Of a stretch of DNA of 64,000 nucleotides, positions 44,317 to 52,419 are shown piece after piece; position 1 is the first letter of the stretch; the number at the start of each line of letters is the position of its first letter. The notes under the pieces were generated by a model that saw nothing but the letters and a program-made list of their open reading frames with translations, was not told where the DNA came from and did not search any database. The position numbers and the translations under genes were made by a program. This DNA comes from JBMOKU01 sp049324315. GTDB lineage: Bacteria > Bacillota > Clostridia > Peptostreptococcales > Thermotaleaceae. The stretch covers positions 1-64,000 of the forward strand of contig JBMOKU010000016.1 of NCBI GenBank assembly GCA_049324315.1, written 5' to 3'.

Positions 44317-44699
44317 TGATAGAATACCGTGATGGTTTAATTTTCACGACCTTGAAGATTAATTTCAGAGGATTTTCAAAAGTTATCGATAATGTAGTAA
44401 TAGATACCGGTGCAGTCGAGACAATAATTTCTCCAGATGCAGTAGATGATATTGGCATTTTTGCGGAACCGGAAGATAGCGTGAATTCATTTTACGGAGT
44501 TGGAGGAAGTTTACATAACTTTTTTTCAAAGAATGTGGACAAGGTATGCTTTGGTAAAGCAAATATTAATGGAGTAAAGGTTGATTTTGGAGTAATAGAT
44601 CCAAGTGGACATATAAATGGATTGCTTGGACTTGATTTATTGATGGAAGCTGGCGCAACTATTGATCTTAAGAAACTTGAAATCACTATGAATTTGTAA
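44313..44699 (+). CDS. Retropepsin-like aspartic protease, cassette gene
   Basis: The 128 residues contain the catalytic VVIDTGAVETIIS near residue 28 and the second-half motif GLLGLDLLMEAGATIDLKK near 104, the pattern of single-domain retropepsin-like proteases that work as dimers. No signal peptide is present. It is translationally coupled to the preceding small gene. Cassette ends agree in 16 of 19 positions. The target is unknown. Confidence 0.78.
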   Translation: MMIEYRDGLIFTTLKINFRGFSKVIDNVVIDTGAVETIISPDAVDDIGIFAEPEDSVNSFYGVGGSLHNFFSKNVDKVCFGKANINGVKVDFGVIDPSGHINGLLGLDLLMEAGATIDLKKLEITMNL

Positions 44700-44765
44700 C
44701 CGAAGTTTTTTGCTTAAGAAGCCGCCATTCATGGCGGCTTCTGAGTTTAGGGTCATCAGGCGTCG

Positions 44766-44971
44766 TAGAACAAGGCACTCATGCAAGGGTTCGTCAATAT
44801 TGGACAGGGCACGGAGCGGGCTCAAGGAGTAGGTCATGAAGCAAGCGAACCACATCCCCTGAGCCTAAGTGCAGTCGCACACGCCACCGCCACGAACTAA
44901 CATAAGAGCTATGTAAGCTCCTGGCGGCGGCTTAATGTCTCAGGGGCGTCGTGAGTGCGGGGTCGTTAGAT
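44766..44971 (+). other. attC-like site 9
   Basis: GTAGAAC and GTTAGAT bound the longest site (206 bases). GGCACTCA faces TGAGTGC, CCCCTGAG faces CTCAGGGG, and CTAACATA / TATGTAAG form the tip. It is a close relative of site 1. A separate perfect hairpin GAAGCCGCCA / TGGCGGCTTC sits at 44719-44742. Confidence 0.75.
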
Positions 44972-44994
44972 GACTACAGCTATTGGAGGATTTT

Positions 44995-45645
44995 ATGAAT
45001 GAGAAATTGATTATAAAGGGTGCAATAGAAGAAATAACTAATCCAACGTTCGCTATAACAAAACAATTGCTTTCAGTACACAATGTTCCCTTTGGAAATG
45101 GTATATCGGTTATTACTAGGGTAGATTACGATACTAAGGATGGTAGTGCTGTTGTATACTTCCCATTCGAGGAAGAAAGTTATTTTCTTGCTGTTTATGT
45201 TGATACTTATCCTGAAGTATCTGTTAGATGGATAGGAACGGAGCCAGGTAATCGAGTTTATCATGTTGTCATTTCTAAAGAATTGAACTTAGATGAGCTA
45301 TTAAGTTTGGCAGGTATCACCCCAACTGAAACATGGAAAATCGGTGATAAAATTAACAAAATTAGAGTTCATGAAGATAATGGTTTTATATTTGAACCAA
45401 ATCCTGAGAGAGCTGATAATTTAGAAGATAAGATCGAAAAACTATTAACTCATTTAGAAGGTGTTACGGAAAAAATCATTTATCTTCCAGAAAAGGCAGA
45501 AATGCAAATTAATATAGCTTATTACGGATATAAAGAGCAAATGTGGGGATGGCATCTTGATAAACAGACGTTAAAGAGATTAGCACAGTTTAATCTGGAA
45601 GTTGATTTAGATTTATATGCTGGTGGTCCTAATCTTCCGGATTAA
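44995..45645 (+). CDS. DUF4279-like protein, cassette gene
   Basis: The 216 residues carry a DUF4279-like C-terminal half, with AGITPTETWKIGDK near 105, a pairing helix region EDKIEKLLTHLEG near 145 and a final DLDLYAGGP. The first 80 residues are a separate beta-rich region. GGAGG lies upstream of the ATG. The upstream and downstream cassette ends match (GTTAGATGACTACAGCT against AGCTGTACGTCATCTAAC with one extra base). No activity is known for the family. Confidence 0.65.
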   Translation: MNEKLIIKGAIEEITNPTFAITKQLLSVHNVPFGNGISVITRVDYDTKDGSAVVYFPFEEESYFLAVYVDTYPEVSVRWIGTEPGNRVYHVVISKELNLDELLSLAGITPTETWKIGDKINKIRVHEDNGFIFEPNPERADNLEDKIEKLLTHLEGVTEKIIYLPEKAEMQINIAYYGYKEQMWGWHLDKQTLKRLAQFNLEVDLDLYAGGPNLPD

Positions 45646-45672
45646 GCAATAATTTAGGGAGAGCTGTACGTC

Positions 45673-45775
45673 ATCTAACACAGGATTTCCAGCTCCGCTA
45701 CGCTCCACCCAAATTCATTCGCCAAGCCAAGTCTGGCTAAGGCTCATGAACTTCGGAAATCCATAAACGTTAGGC
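45673..45775 (+). other. attC-like site 10
   Basis: ATCTAAC and GTTAGGC flank AGGATTTCC / GGAAATCC and AGCC/GGCT arms. Its length, 103 bases, is classical. Confidence 0.75.
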
Positions 45776-45821
45776 GAAAGACCATGCAAGAGCGCGAAAA
45801 ATTATATTGGAGGTTTTATTT

Positions 45822-46718
45822 ATGTCTGTCAATTTTAGAAATTATACAAAACAACCAGGTATTACTGAAGATTATCATGAGGTAAGAACTTTTCTTGTTA
45901 AGTTGGGATATTCAGAATTTACATATGCAAGATGGGACTGGATGACAACTCATAGTTACTTAGATAAGTCCGCTGTAGATAGAATTGGTATATGGGAAGA
46001 GGATAACAAAATAGTAGGTGTGGCAACTTTTGATTGTCAGTTGGGAAGTGCTTATTGTTTAGCTTTACCCGAATATGCTTTTTTAAAAAAAGAGATGTTG
46101 TTATATGCCAAAGATAATCTTACTAAAGATGATAAATTTAATATTATAATTTCAGATACCGATTCAAAATTTCAAGATATTGCAGCAGATAATGGATTTA
46201 TTGCTACAGAGCAAAAAGAAAATGATGCTATTTTTTATTTGGACAAAACATCTACTTCGTATGATTTACCAGAGGGGTTTCGTATTACTTCCATGAAGGA
46301 AACCTTTGACTTGTACCAATATAAGCGTATTTTATGGAAAGGATTTAATCATGAGTTGAATGGTGAAGGCGAATTTACTTTTTCAAATGAAGACGAAGAG
46401 GCAGCTTATGAAGAGATGAAGCGCTCCAATGTTGACTTAAATCTAAAGATAGCTGTCGTTGCACCAGATGGGAACTTTGTTTCCTATTGTGGAATGTGGT
46501 ATGATACAGGAACTGATTTTGCAGTAATAGAACCAGTAGCAACCGATCCTGATTATAGAAAGATGGGATTAGGTAAAGCGGCAGTACTAGAGGGAATCAG
46601 ACGCGTTGGAAAAAATGGGGCGAAGAAGGCTTTAGTAGGATCATCTCAACAATTTTATTATAGTATAGGTTTGAGTCCTTATGCCACATCTACTTTGTGG
46701 AGAGAAAGAAAAAAATAA
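45822..46718 (+). CDS. Tandem GNAT acetyltransferase-like protein, cassette gene
   Basis: The 298 residues hold two GNAT-like halves. The C-terminal half has a clear acetyl-CoA loop in VATDPDYRKMGLGKAAVLEG near 250, while the N-terminal half (IGIWEEDNKIVGVATFDCQL) lacks it. GGAGG precedes the ATG. Cassette ends agree in 14 of 17 positions. Relatives with this layout include antibiotic- and peptide-acetylating enzymes, but the substrate here is unknown. Confidence 0.8.
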   Translation: MSVNFRNYTKQPGITEDYHEVRTFLVKLGYSEFTYARWDWMTTHSYLDKSAVDRIGIWEEDNKIVGVATFDCQLGSAYCLALPEYAFLKKEMLLYAKDNLTKDDKFNIIISDTDSKFQDIAADNGFIATEQKENDAIFYLDKTSTSYDLPEGFRITSMKETFDLYQYKRILWKGFNHELNGEGEFTFSNEDEEAAYEEMKRSNVDLNLKIAVVAPDGNFVSYCGMWYDTGTDFAVIEPVATDPDYRKMGLGKAAVLEGIRRVGKNGAKKALVGSSQQFYYSIGLSPYATSTLWRERKK

Positions 46719-46750
46719 AGTTGAGTATGCTATGTGGGGGATGGGCCATC

Positions 46751-46858
46751 GCCTAACAAAAGATTAGCAGATATCTCTTCACTGGGTGCAAAGCACCGCC
46801 TACTAAGAAAGGCTTTGAGGGTCTAGTTCAGAGACGTCGCTAATCCGAGACGTTATAT
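46751..46858 (+). other. attC-like site 11
   Basis: GCCTAAC and GTTATAT bound the site; GATTAGC / GCTAATC is the outer arm and GGGTG CAAAG CACC the tip. Length is 108 bases. Sites 3 and 13 share its interior. Confidence 0.8.
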
Positions 46859-46900
46859 GAAACCCCAATACTATTTCATGAATTAAGGGAGATATATTAC

Positions 46901-47359
46901 ATGATCAGTAATATTATAAAAGCAGAAATGGAACATCTTAATGATTGTGCAATAGCATTGCAGAATTCTGATTTAGGAAGAGTTTACTTTCCGCAGCAGA
47001 ATAAAGCTATTCAGGCTATAAACGAAGGCATTACAAAACAAGAAATCTTAGTTGGGCTAGATAGCAAGGGATTATTCTTAGGCTTTATATGGTTTATACG
47101 TAATGGTGCATTTCATAGTTTTCCCTATCTACATATAATTGCAGTTAAGGAAGAGTTTAGGAATCTTGGTATAGGAAAAGAATTATTAGGTTATTTTGAA
47201 AAGGTAATTGCTCAAAGTTCAAAGGTTTTTCTGGTAGTGGCTGATTTTAATCCAAAAGCTAAGCAATTGTATGAGAAATGTGGATATATTGAAGTAGGAG
47301 TTATTCCAAACCTATATAAAAGAGAAGTAACTGAATATTTAATGATGAAGGAATTATAG
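46901..47359 (+). CDS. GNAT-family N-acetyltransferase, cassette gene
   Basis: The 152 residues show the acetyl-CoA loop EEFRNLGIGKELLGYFE near 86 and VADFNPKAKQLYEKCGYIEV near 112, the usual end of the GNAT fold. It is a single-gene cassette whose ends agree in 19 of 20 positions, the best in the array (GTTATATGAAACCCCAATAC against GTATTGGGGCTTCATATAAC). The substrate is unknown. Confidence 0.85.
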   Translation: MISNIIKAEMEHLNDCAIALQNSDLGRVYFPQQNKAIQAINEGITKQEILVGLDSKGLFLGFIWFIRNGAFHSFPYLHIIAVKEEFRNLGIGKELLGYFEKVIAQSSKVFLVVADFNPKAKQLYEKCGYIEVGVIPNLYKREVTEYLMMKEL

Positions 47360-47441
47360 TGGCTTACTGATAACAAACATAGTATGTGACAGTACAAGTG
47401 TTCATAAAAAAAGTGTTAGGAAGTTTCCGTATTGGGGCTTC

Positions 47442-47538
47442 ATATAACATTGACTTCCCAACATCTATCGACTTCAAGGTTGTGCAAGTAAGAAGTTAAT
47501 AGAGCCGATAGACATCGGGAAGTCAGGAGCCGTTAGCT
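47442..47538 (+). other. attC-like site 12
   Basis: ATATAAC and GTTAGCT flank TGACTTCCC / GGGAAGTCA and ATCTATCG / CGATAGAC arms. It is 97 bases long and nearly the same as site 6. The bases from 47540 to 47725 hold only a short frame from 47682 that runs into the hydF remnant. Confidence 0.85.
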
Positions 47539-47725
47539 GAAATCGGACGCAAAACCACGCGCCGTCCTGGCGCTAATTATTTGAGAAGGGTCTTCGAAGC
47601 GTTATTTGCAGGAAAGGGCTTTGAAGCCTTTACATTAACACAGGTTTGACAAAGAAAATTGATGAAAAATGGAGGGTGTATATGTTACATTTAGAGAAGC
47701 TAAGGGACGGGGGCATTGCTTCTAC

Positions 47726-47971
47726 AGCAGGAACTTATTATCCGGAGCCTGATGAGATGAAAAACTTGACTTGATCGTTCACTGTGGTGGATATATGCTC
47801 AATCCAAAGGAAATGGAATTCCGAATCAATCAGGCCATAGAAAACGATACGGCTATTGTGAACTATGGGGTGTTAATTGGTTTCATCACGGGAGTATTAG
47901 AAAGGGCATTAGAGCCATTCCCCGAGGTTTTGGAGCTTTTCAGGGAAGAAGATGAACAAGAAATAGTATAA
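47726..47971 (+). pseudogene. Remnant of the hydF 3' end (long copy)
   Basis: The DNA matches 36541-36788 with roughly one difference per 15 bases by eye. A one-base deletion near 47760 shifts the frame, and the cluster cysteine of HCGGC is Tyr (HCGGY). Most other changes are synonymous, as if the copy came from a related functional hydF. Similarity continues through the terminator to about 48080. Confidence 0.9.
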
Positions 47972-47976
47972 TTATG

Positions 47977-48016
47977 AAAATACCTTTTGAGAGATCAAAA
48001 GGTATTTTCCTTTTTT
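47977..48016 (+). terminator. Duplicate of the hydF terminator
   Basis: AAAATACCTTTTGA and TCAAAAGGTATTTT form a 14-bp stem with loop GAGA and a T-rich tail, as at 36795. Confidence 0.85.
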
Positions 48017-48117
48017 TGTAGAAGTACGAAAAAGAATATTACATGTATCTACAATATTGTTTATATTATCCTAAATTTATGATAAAAAAAATGATGGCCT
48101 TCCACACTGCTTCATCG

Positions 48118-48194
48118 GCATAACAAAACATCACTGGGGGAAGAAACGCTTTGTGAATCAGGTTCATCTGTCGTGCGAATACAAAACATTATAT
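48118..48194 (+). other. Degenerate attC-like site 13
   Basis: GCATAAC opens it and ATTATAT replaces the right box. The interior (CACTGGGGG, GTTCATCTGTCG) still follows sites 3 and 11. Confidence 0.35.
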
Positions 48195-48263
48195 TCAAAA
48201 ATTACATAAAGGTATTCAAAATAATCAAAAAGTAATTTGAATAATAATTATAAGGAGGAACGG

Positions 48264-48890
48264 ATGAGTTTTAAGGAATATTTTTCAAAACAAGCAGAAA
48301 ATCCTTCGGGAATATTTGGACGGCTAGTTATGGCTCGGATATTTGATAATGGAAATACCAGTCTAAACAATTTTATGAAGAAAGAACTATTATTACAAGG
48401 AAAGGAGCATATTTTAGAAATTGGCTTTGGTACAGGAAAATTAATTAATGAATTGGCGGAATCTATGAATGAAGGGGTGATTGAAGGCGTTGATATTTCC
48501 AGTACGATGGTTTCAATAGCTAAGAGAAAAAATAAAAAAAATATTAGAAACGGCAAAGTTATTCTTAAAGAAGGAAATTTTGATGAAGTGCCATATAATG
48601 AGAATAGTTTTGATATAGTTTATACAGTAAATACGATATATTTTTGGACAGAGCCAGAAAAGACTCTTAGTAAAATATTTAAAATACTAAAACCGAAGGG
48701 AATGTTATTGATAGCTTTTGAAGATGAAGTAGAAATTAAAAAAAAGTCACTTAGCAAAGAAATATTTCGTTGTTACTTAATAGATGAAATTATGAAACTG
48801 TTAATAAAAGCAGGTTTTGCTGAAAACATAAAGGTTATTTCGAAGACAGAAAATAACATAATTTATCATTGTGCCGTAGCAGTGAAATAA
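48264..48890 (+). CDS. Class I SAM-dependent methyltransferase
   Basis: The 208 residues show the SAM-binding ILEIGFGTGKLINELAE near residue 50, the acidic GVDISSTMV near 77 and the motif-IV region SFDIVYTVNTIYFW near 118. AAGGAGG precedes the ATG. It lies just beyond the hydF remnant and between two worn attC-like sites, so it may be an old cassette. The methyl acceptor is unknown. Confidence 0.85.
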   Translation: MSFKEYFSKQAENPSGIFGRLVMARIFDNGNTSLNNFMKKELLLQGKEHILEIGFGTGKLINELAESMNEGVIEGVDISSTMVSIAKRKNKKNIRNGKVILKEGNFDEVPYNENSFDIVYTVNTIYFWTEPEKTLSKIFKILKPKGMLLIAFEDEVEIKKKSLSKEIFRCYLIDEIMKLLIKAGFAENIKVISKTENNIIYHCAVAVK

Positions 48891-48919
48891 TAATAATTTT
48901 CAGGAGCAAAGGAAGAACC

Positions 48920-48975
48920 AGCTAACTCACACGGAATGTGATTAGGGCACGTCGAGCATTCTCAAGACGTTATAT
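48920..48975 (+). other. attC-like site 14 (short)
   Basis: AGCTAAC and GTTATAT lie 56 bases apart with GAATG / CATTC between them. It is the last recognisable site of the array. Confidence 0.4.
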
Positions 48976-49055
48976 AAAATCTTGTGCAAAAATTACTACA
49001 TTATATGACGGATTAAATAATAAGGACAAAAACCTAAAAAAATGGAGAAAATTTA

Positions 49056-49528
49056 ATGTTCAGAAAGCATTTCAATGAAAAACTTAATAATTCAAAAGAT
49101 CTGTCTAAGGTGGAGTTTATGGGCTTTGACAACAAGACGGCAAAGCGCTTCGGCAGTGGCAATATGCTTATAGCAGCACCTGTCGAATATGATGAGGTTA
49201 TGAAGAGAATACCCAAGGGCAAACTTATTACTTCAAACGGAATCAGAGAATTTCTTGCGAAAAACATAACGCTGACTTCACTTGTCAGCTTACAGCGGGA
49301 ATTTTTATCAACATTGATGCAAATGCATCACAGGAATGGGAGGATTTGGGAGATTGCGATATAACTCCATATTGGCGTACATTAAAAAAAGGTGGCGAAT
49401 TAAACGAAAAGTATCCAGGTGGTATAGACTAACAAAGAATGTTGTTGGAGATGGAAGGGCATAAGGTAATAAAGAGAGGCAAGCGCTATTTTGTAAAGGA
49501 CTATGAAAAAGCATTATATCCATTGTAA
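49056..49528 (+). pseudogene. Broken MGMT-family (alkyltransferase-like) protein gene
   Basis: The first frame reads FGSGNMLIAAPVEYDEVMKR and continues to IREFLAK. After a one-base loss in the A tract near 49260 the protein continues in another frame as NADFTCQLTAGIFINIDANA and DITPYWRTLKKGGELNEKYP. A TAA at 49430 then interrupts GGID-QRMLLEMEG. Joined, the pieces match the MGMT-like family; at least two lesions make it a pseudogene. Confidence 0.75.
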
Positions 49529-49562
49529 TTAATACATAGTTTTAATAAAGGAGAGAAATAAA

Positions 49563-50384
49563 ATGACTCATTTAAACTTACTTCTTCCACAATGGCAAGG
49601 CGCAGGGAGAACGAAAGACTTGTATTATGGTGCGTTAAAAATAAAAGAAGCATATCTTTTGGATCATAAGTTTGAAGAAATAAGAATATGTGAAAGCGAT
49701 AGTCTAATTATTGAAAATGACATCTTAGGATATAAAGAAATTGTAAAACAACTAAAAGATGCAACGGAGTTAATAAATAATATTAAACCAAGTACAATAT
49801 TTACTGTAGGTGGAGGCTGTGATGTTGAAGTAGCATCGGTTTCTTATCTTAATAAGAAGTATAATGAAAATTTAGCAGTTATTTGGTTTGATTCTCATGG
49901 TGATTTAAATACACCTGATTCATCGCCAAGCAAAAAATTTCATGGTATGCCATTAAGGACTTTACTCGGAGACAGTAATCAACATATAATTGAAAAATGC
50001 TTTTCAAAACTTCAGCCTTCTCAACTTATATTAATTGGTACTCGAGATTTGGATTTTCCCGAAGAAGAGTACATTAGAGAGAATGACATCATTACTTTTC
50101 CGGTTGAGCTTATCCAAAAAGATATGATTTTAGATTCAATTAAAAAAATCGGATTTGATAATGTATATATGCATATAGATTTAGATGTTCTTGATCCAAT
50201 CATATTTCCAAGCGTTACATGCCCTACTTCAAATGGTATAGATTTTGAGAAATTATATGATATAGTGGAACATATTAAAAATAATTATAGTATTGTTGGA
50301 TTAAGTCTGTTAAAATATCCACCTAAAAAAGGAGATTCTATTGATAAGTTGAAAAGCATTATTGATTTGGGTATAAGTCTATAA
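49563..50384 (+). CDS. Arginase/agmatinase-family (ureohydrolase) protein
   Basis: The fold hydrolyses guanidino groups at a Mn pair. The 273 residues have GGGCDVE near 80, WFDSHGDLNTP near 108 and HIDLDVLDP near 206. The first metal motif is GGGCD in place of the GGDH of true arginases, so one histidine ligand is changed and the substrate is uncertain. GGAGAG precedes the ATG. Confidence 0.85.
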   Translation: MTHLNLLLPQWQGAGRTKDLYYGALKIKEAYLLDHKFEEIRICESDSLIIENDILGYKEIVKQLKDATELINNIKPSTIFTVGGGCDVEVASVSYLNKKYNENLAVIWFDSHGDLNTPDSSPSKKFHGMPLRTLLGDSNQHIIEKCFSKLQPSQLILIGTRDLDFPEEEYIRENDIITFPVELIQKDMILDSIKKIGFDNVYMHIDLDVLDPIIFPSVTCPTSNGIDFEKLYDIVEHIKNNYSIVGLSLLKYPPKKGDSIDKLKSIIDLGISL

Positions 50385-50390
50385 GTTTAT

Positions 50391-50704
50391 GTTGACTATG
50401 AGAAGAATATTGTAGACAAGTTAAAGAACAATATCGGCAAAATACATGAGATAATTAAAAATAATAGTAAAGAGCTAAATTGTTCAGCTTTCAAGGTATA
50501 TACATTTGTATAAGGGATTGCTGGGAAAAGGGAAAAGAATATTCTAAACATAATTTAATCCGTTGTGAGTTTTATTTTAAATGCATACATCATTGCCCGA
50601 ATAACGCAATAATACTATCTGAAAAAACAATGAAAAAGCCAAAGCTAAATAGTACATTCTATTGTAAGGTAAAAGAAAAAATACTTCAAGGATTAGATAG
50701 TTAA
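50391..50704 (+). pseudogene. Remnant of an EFR1-type flavodoxin/ferredoxin protein
   Basis: One frame ends as a flavodoxin-like helix (IVDKLKNNIGKIHEIIKNNS); after a shift another frame gives FYFKCIHHCPNNAIILSEKT with the KKPKLNSTFY tail, the C-terminal [4Fe-4S] part of EFR1-like proteins. The usual second Cys of this cluster is replaced (CEFYFKC). The gene is decayed. Confidence 0.6.
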
Positions 50705-50729
50705 TTTCCTAATAAGAGGGAGTGCCTAA

Positions 50730-51596
50730 ATGAAAATACAAAAGAATAGAATGGAACCCATAGAAATATTTCAAGTTGATTCATTTACAAAAGAAGCATT
50801 TAGAGGAAATCCTGCAATGGTATGTATTTTAGATAAAACAATAGATGATGAATTGATGCAAAAAATTGCCTTTGAATTTAGCTTATCAGAGACAGCCTTT
50901 TTGCTGCCCAAATTAGATAATAAAAAGAATGAATATGAAATTAGATGGTTTACTCCAAAAAATGAAGTACCTCTATGTGGACATGCAACGCTTGCAGCAT
51001 CGGAAGTGCTATTTACTTATAAGAAAATTCTATTCGATGAAATCATTTATTACTCAAAAAGTGGAATCCTTAAAGCAAAGAAAGATATTTATGGGATAAG
51101 CCTTGATTTTCCACTTGATGAGCCGAAAGTAATAATAAGTAATCTATATGATGAACTAGTAAAAACGATGGGAATAACAAACTATGAAAATATATTTTTA
51201 GGTAATAACACGAAAAAACTAGTGATCCATTTAAAAAACCAAGAAGAAGTTTTAAAAGTGCAGCCAAATTATGAGCAAATGAAAAAGATGAATATTGAAG
51301 GAATAAAGGGAGTAGGTATAACCTCTACATATAATGAAAAATATCATTTCATAACAAGATACTTTAATCCTTGGGCAGGCGTAAATGAAGATCCTGTTAC
51401 TGGTTCAGTACATACCCTACTGGCATCATATTGGTCAAACATTTTAGGAGTAAAGGAATTGAAAGCATATCAGGCTTCATATAGAGGAGGAGAAATGATT
51501 TTAAGAATAAAAGACAATAATAGGCTGGAGATCATTGGAGATGCAAGGATAATTTTTAACGGTGAATTAAATATAGACTATGATAACTTAAGATAA
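50730..51596 (+). CDS. PhzF-family isomerase/epimerase
   Basis: PhzF-fold enzymes isomerise small acids and resemble diaminopimelate epimerase. The 288 residues show EIFQVDSFTKEAFRGNPAMV at the start, the catalytic Glu in SLSETAFLLP near 53, EIRWFTPKNEVPLCGHAT near 70 and EDPVTGSVHTLLASYW near 226. GAGGGAG lies upstream. The substrate is unknown. Confidence 0.9.
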   Translation: MKIQKNRMEPIEIFQVDSFTKEAFRGNPAMVCILDKTIDDELMQKIAFEFSLSETAFLLPKLDNKKNEYEIRWFTPKNEVPLCGHATLAASEVLFTYKKILFDEIIYYSKSGILKAKKDIYGISLDFPLDEPKVIISNLYDELVKTMGITNYENIFLGNNTKKLVIHLKNQEEVLKVQPNYEQMKKMNIEGIKGVGITSTYNEKYHFITRYFNPWAGVNEDPVTGSVHTLLASYWSNILGVKELKAYQASYRGGEMILRIKDNNRLEIIGDARIIFNGELNIDYDNLR

Positions 51597-51703
51597 CAGT
51601 GTATTCGCACAATGAAGCATTAAAGCTAGAAATCCATGTATTTAGTTTATGTTGAAAACAGAATTTTAAATATATATAAAGTCATAAGCAAAGGTGGTTG
51701 TCC

Positions 51704-52285
51704 GTGAATAAAAGAGTTGTTTTTTTATCCTTATTAATTATTTGCATATTTATTTTAGTAATTGCTTCATTTAAAGATGAAAAAACTCCAGAGTTTGTTC
51801 TGACAAAAATGGGAGCAAAACCAAGTAATATAATTCATGTTGAGTATGTTTCTAATGGGGCATTTGTGTTTGTTGACAGAGATCTAAGCGGTTTTTCATG
51901 TGTGTTTGTAAGAAAGAATATATTTGGCTGGAAATATGATTATGATGTAGCTCAGGGAGATTTAACGCCATTTTTCACAAAGTGTGGATTATCATTCTCA
52001 AAGTTCCCTAAAGTTAGAAGTGTTCCGTTTCCGCTATATTATGGAGTTATTTCTGATTCTAGTATTCAAGCAGTAGAAGTAAGGTATAATATGGAAACAC
52101 AAGTATCTAAAGCAACTGTTATAGAGAATGGAAGTAATAGACTCTGGATAGCGCCAGTTAACAATATCGATGAGGGTGATGTAATAGTAACAGGACTATC
52201 AATAGAAAGAGAAGAAATAAGTCGGGTAATAGAAACTCCTCACGATCTGAAATTCGAATTATATAATAATAGAACAGCGAATTAG
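51704..52285 (+). CDS. Membrane-anchored protein of unknown function
   Basis: The 193 residues begin with a single hydrophobic segment (VVFLSLLIICIFILVIA), likely an uncleaved anchor or signal, followed by an external beta-rich region. The GTG at 51704 has AAGGTGG six bases upstream. No family is recognised, and neighbours give no clue. Confidence 0.6.
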   Translation: MNKRVVFLSLLIICIFILVIASFKDEKTPEFVLTKMGAKPSNIIHVEYVSNGAFVFVDRDLSGFSCVFVRKNIFGWKYDYDVAQGDLTPFFTKCGLSFSKFPKVRSVPFPLYYGVISDSSIQAVEVRYNMETQVSKATVIENGSNRLWIAPVNNIDEGDVIVTGLSIEREEISRVIETPHDLKFELYNNRTAN

Positions 52286-52419
52286 ATCTGAGAAGTAATG
52301 ATATTACGCAGAAGCGCGGGAACGACGTAACTGCTTTACAATAATTCACTATAAAAAAGAAGTGAAGAGATAGGGCGAAAAGAATTACTGTCTATAAATT
52401 AGGGAGGATTAACAATATA

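Larger units (their letters stand above)
36953..48975 (+). mobile_element. Integron-like gene cassette array (attC-like sites, no IntI)
   Basis: About a dozen short plus-strand genes of unrelated function are each followed by an imperfect palindrome with integron attC ends (YYYAAC ... GTTRRRY). Eight cassettes pass a circle test: the bases after the upstream GTT complement those before the downstream AAC. One XerC/D-like recombinase lies inside. A canonical IntI with its extra helix is not seen, so this is an array without its own integrase or one run by a different recombinase. It starts beside hydF and its last clear site is at 48975. Confidence 0.85.

Noticed and set aside
44068..44699. 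Toxin-antitoxin pair on a cassette
   Set aside because: The larger protein has the DTGA motif of retropepsin-like proteases and the smaller one has no DNA-binding motif typical of antitoxins.
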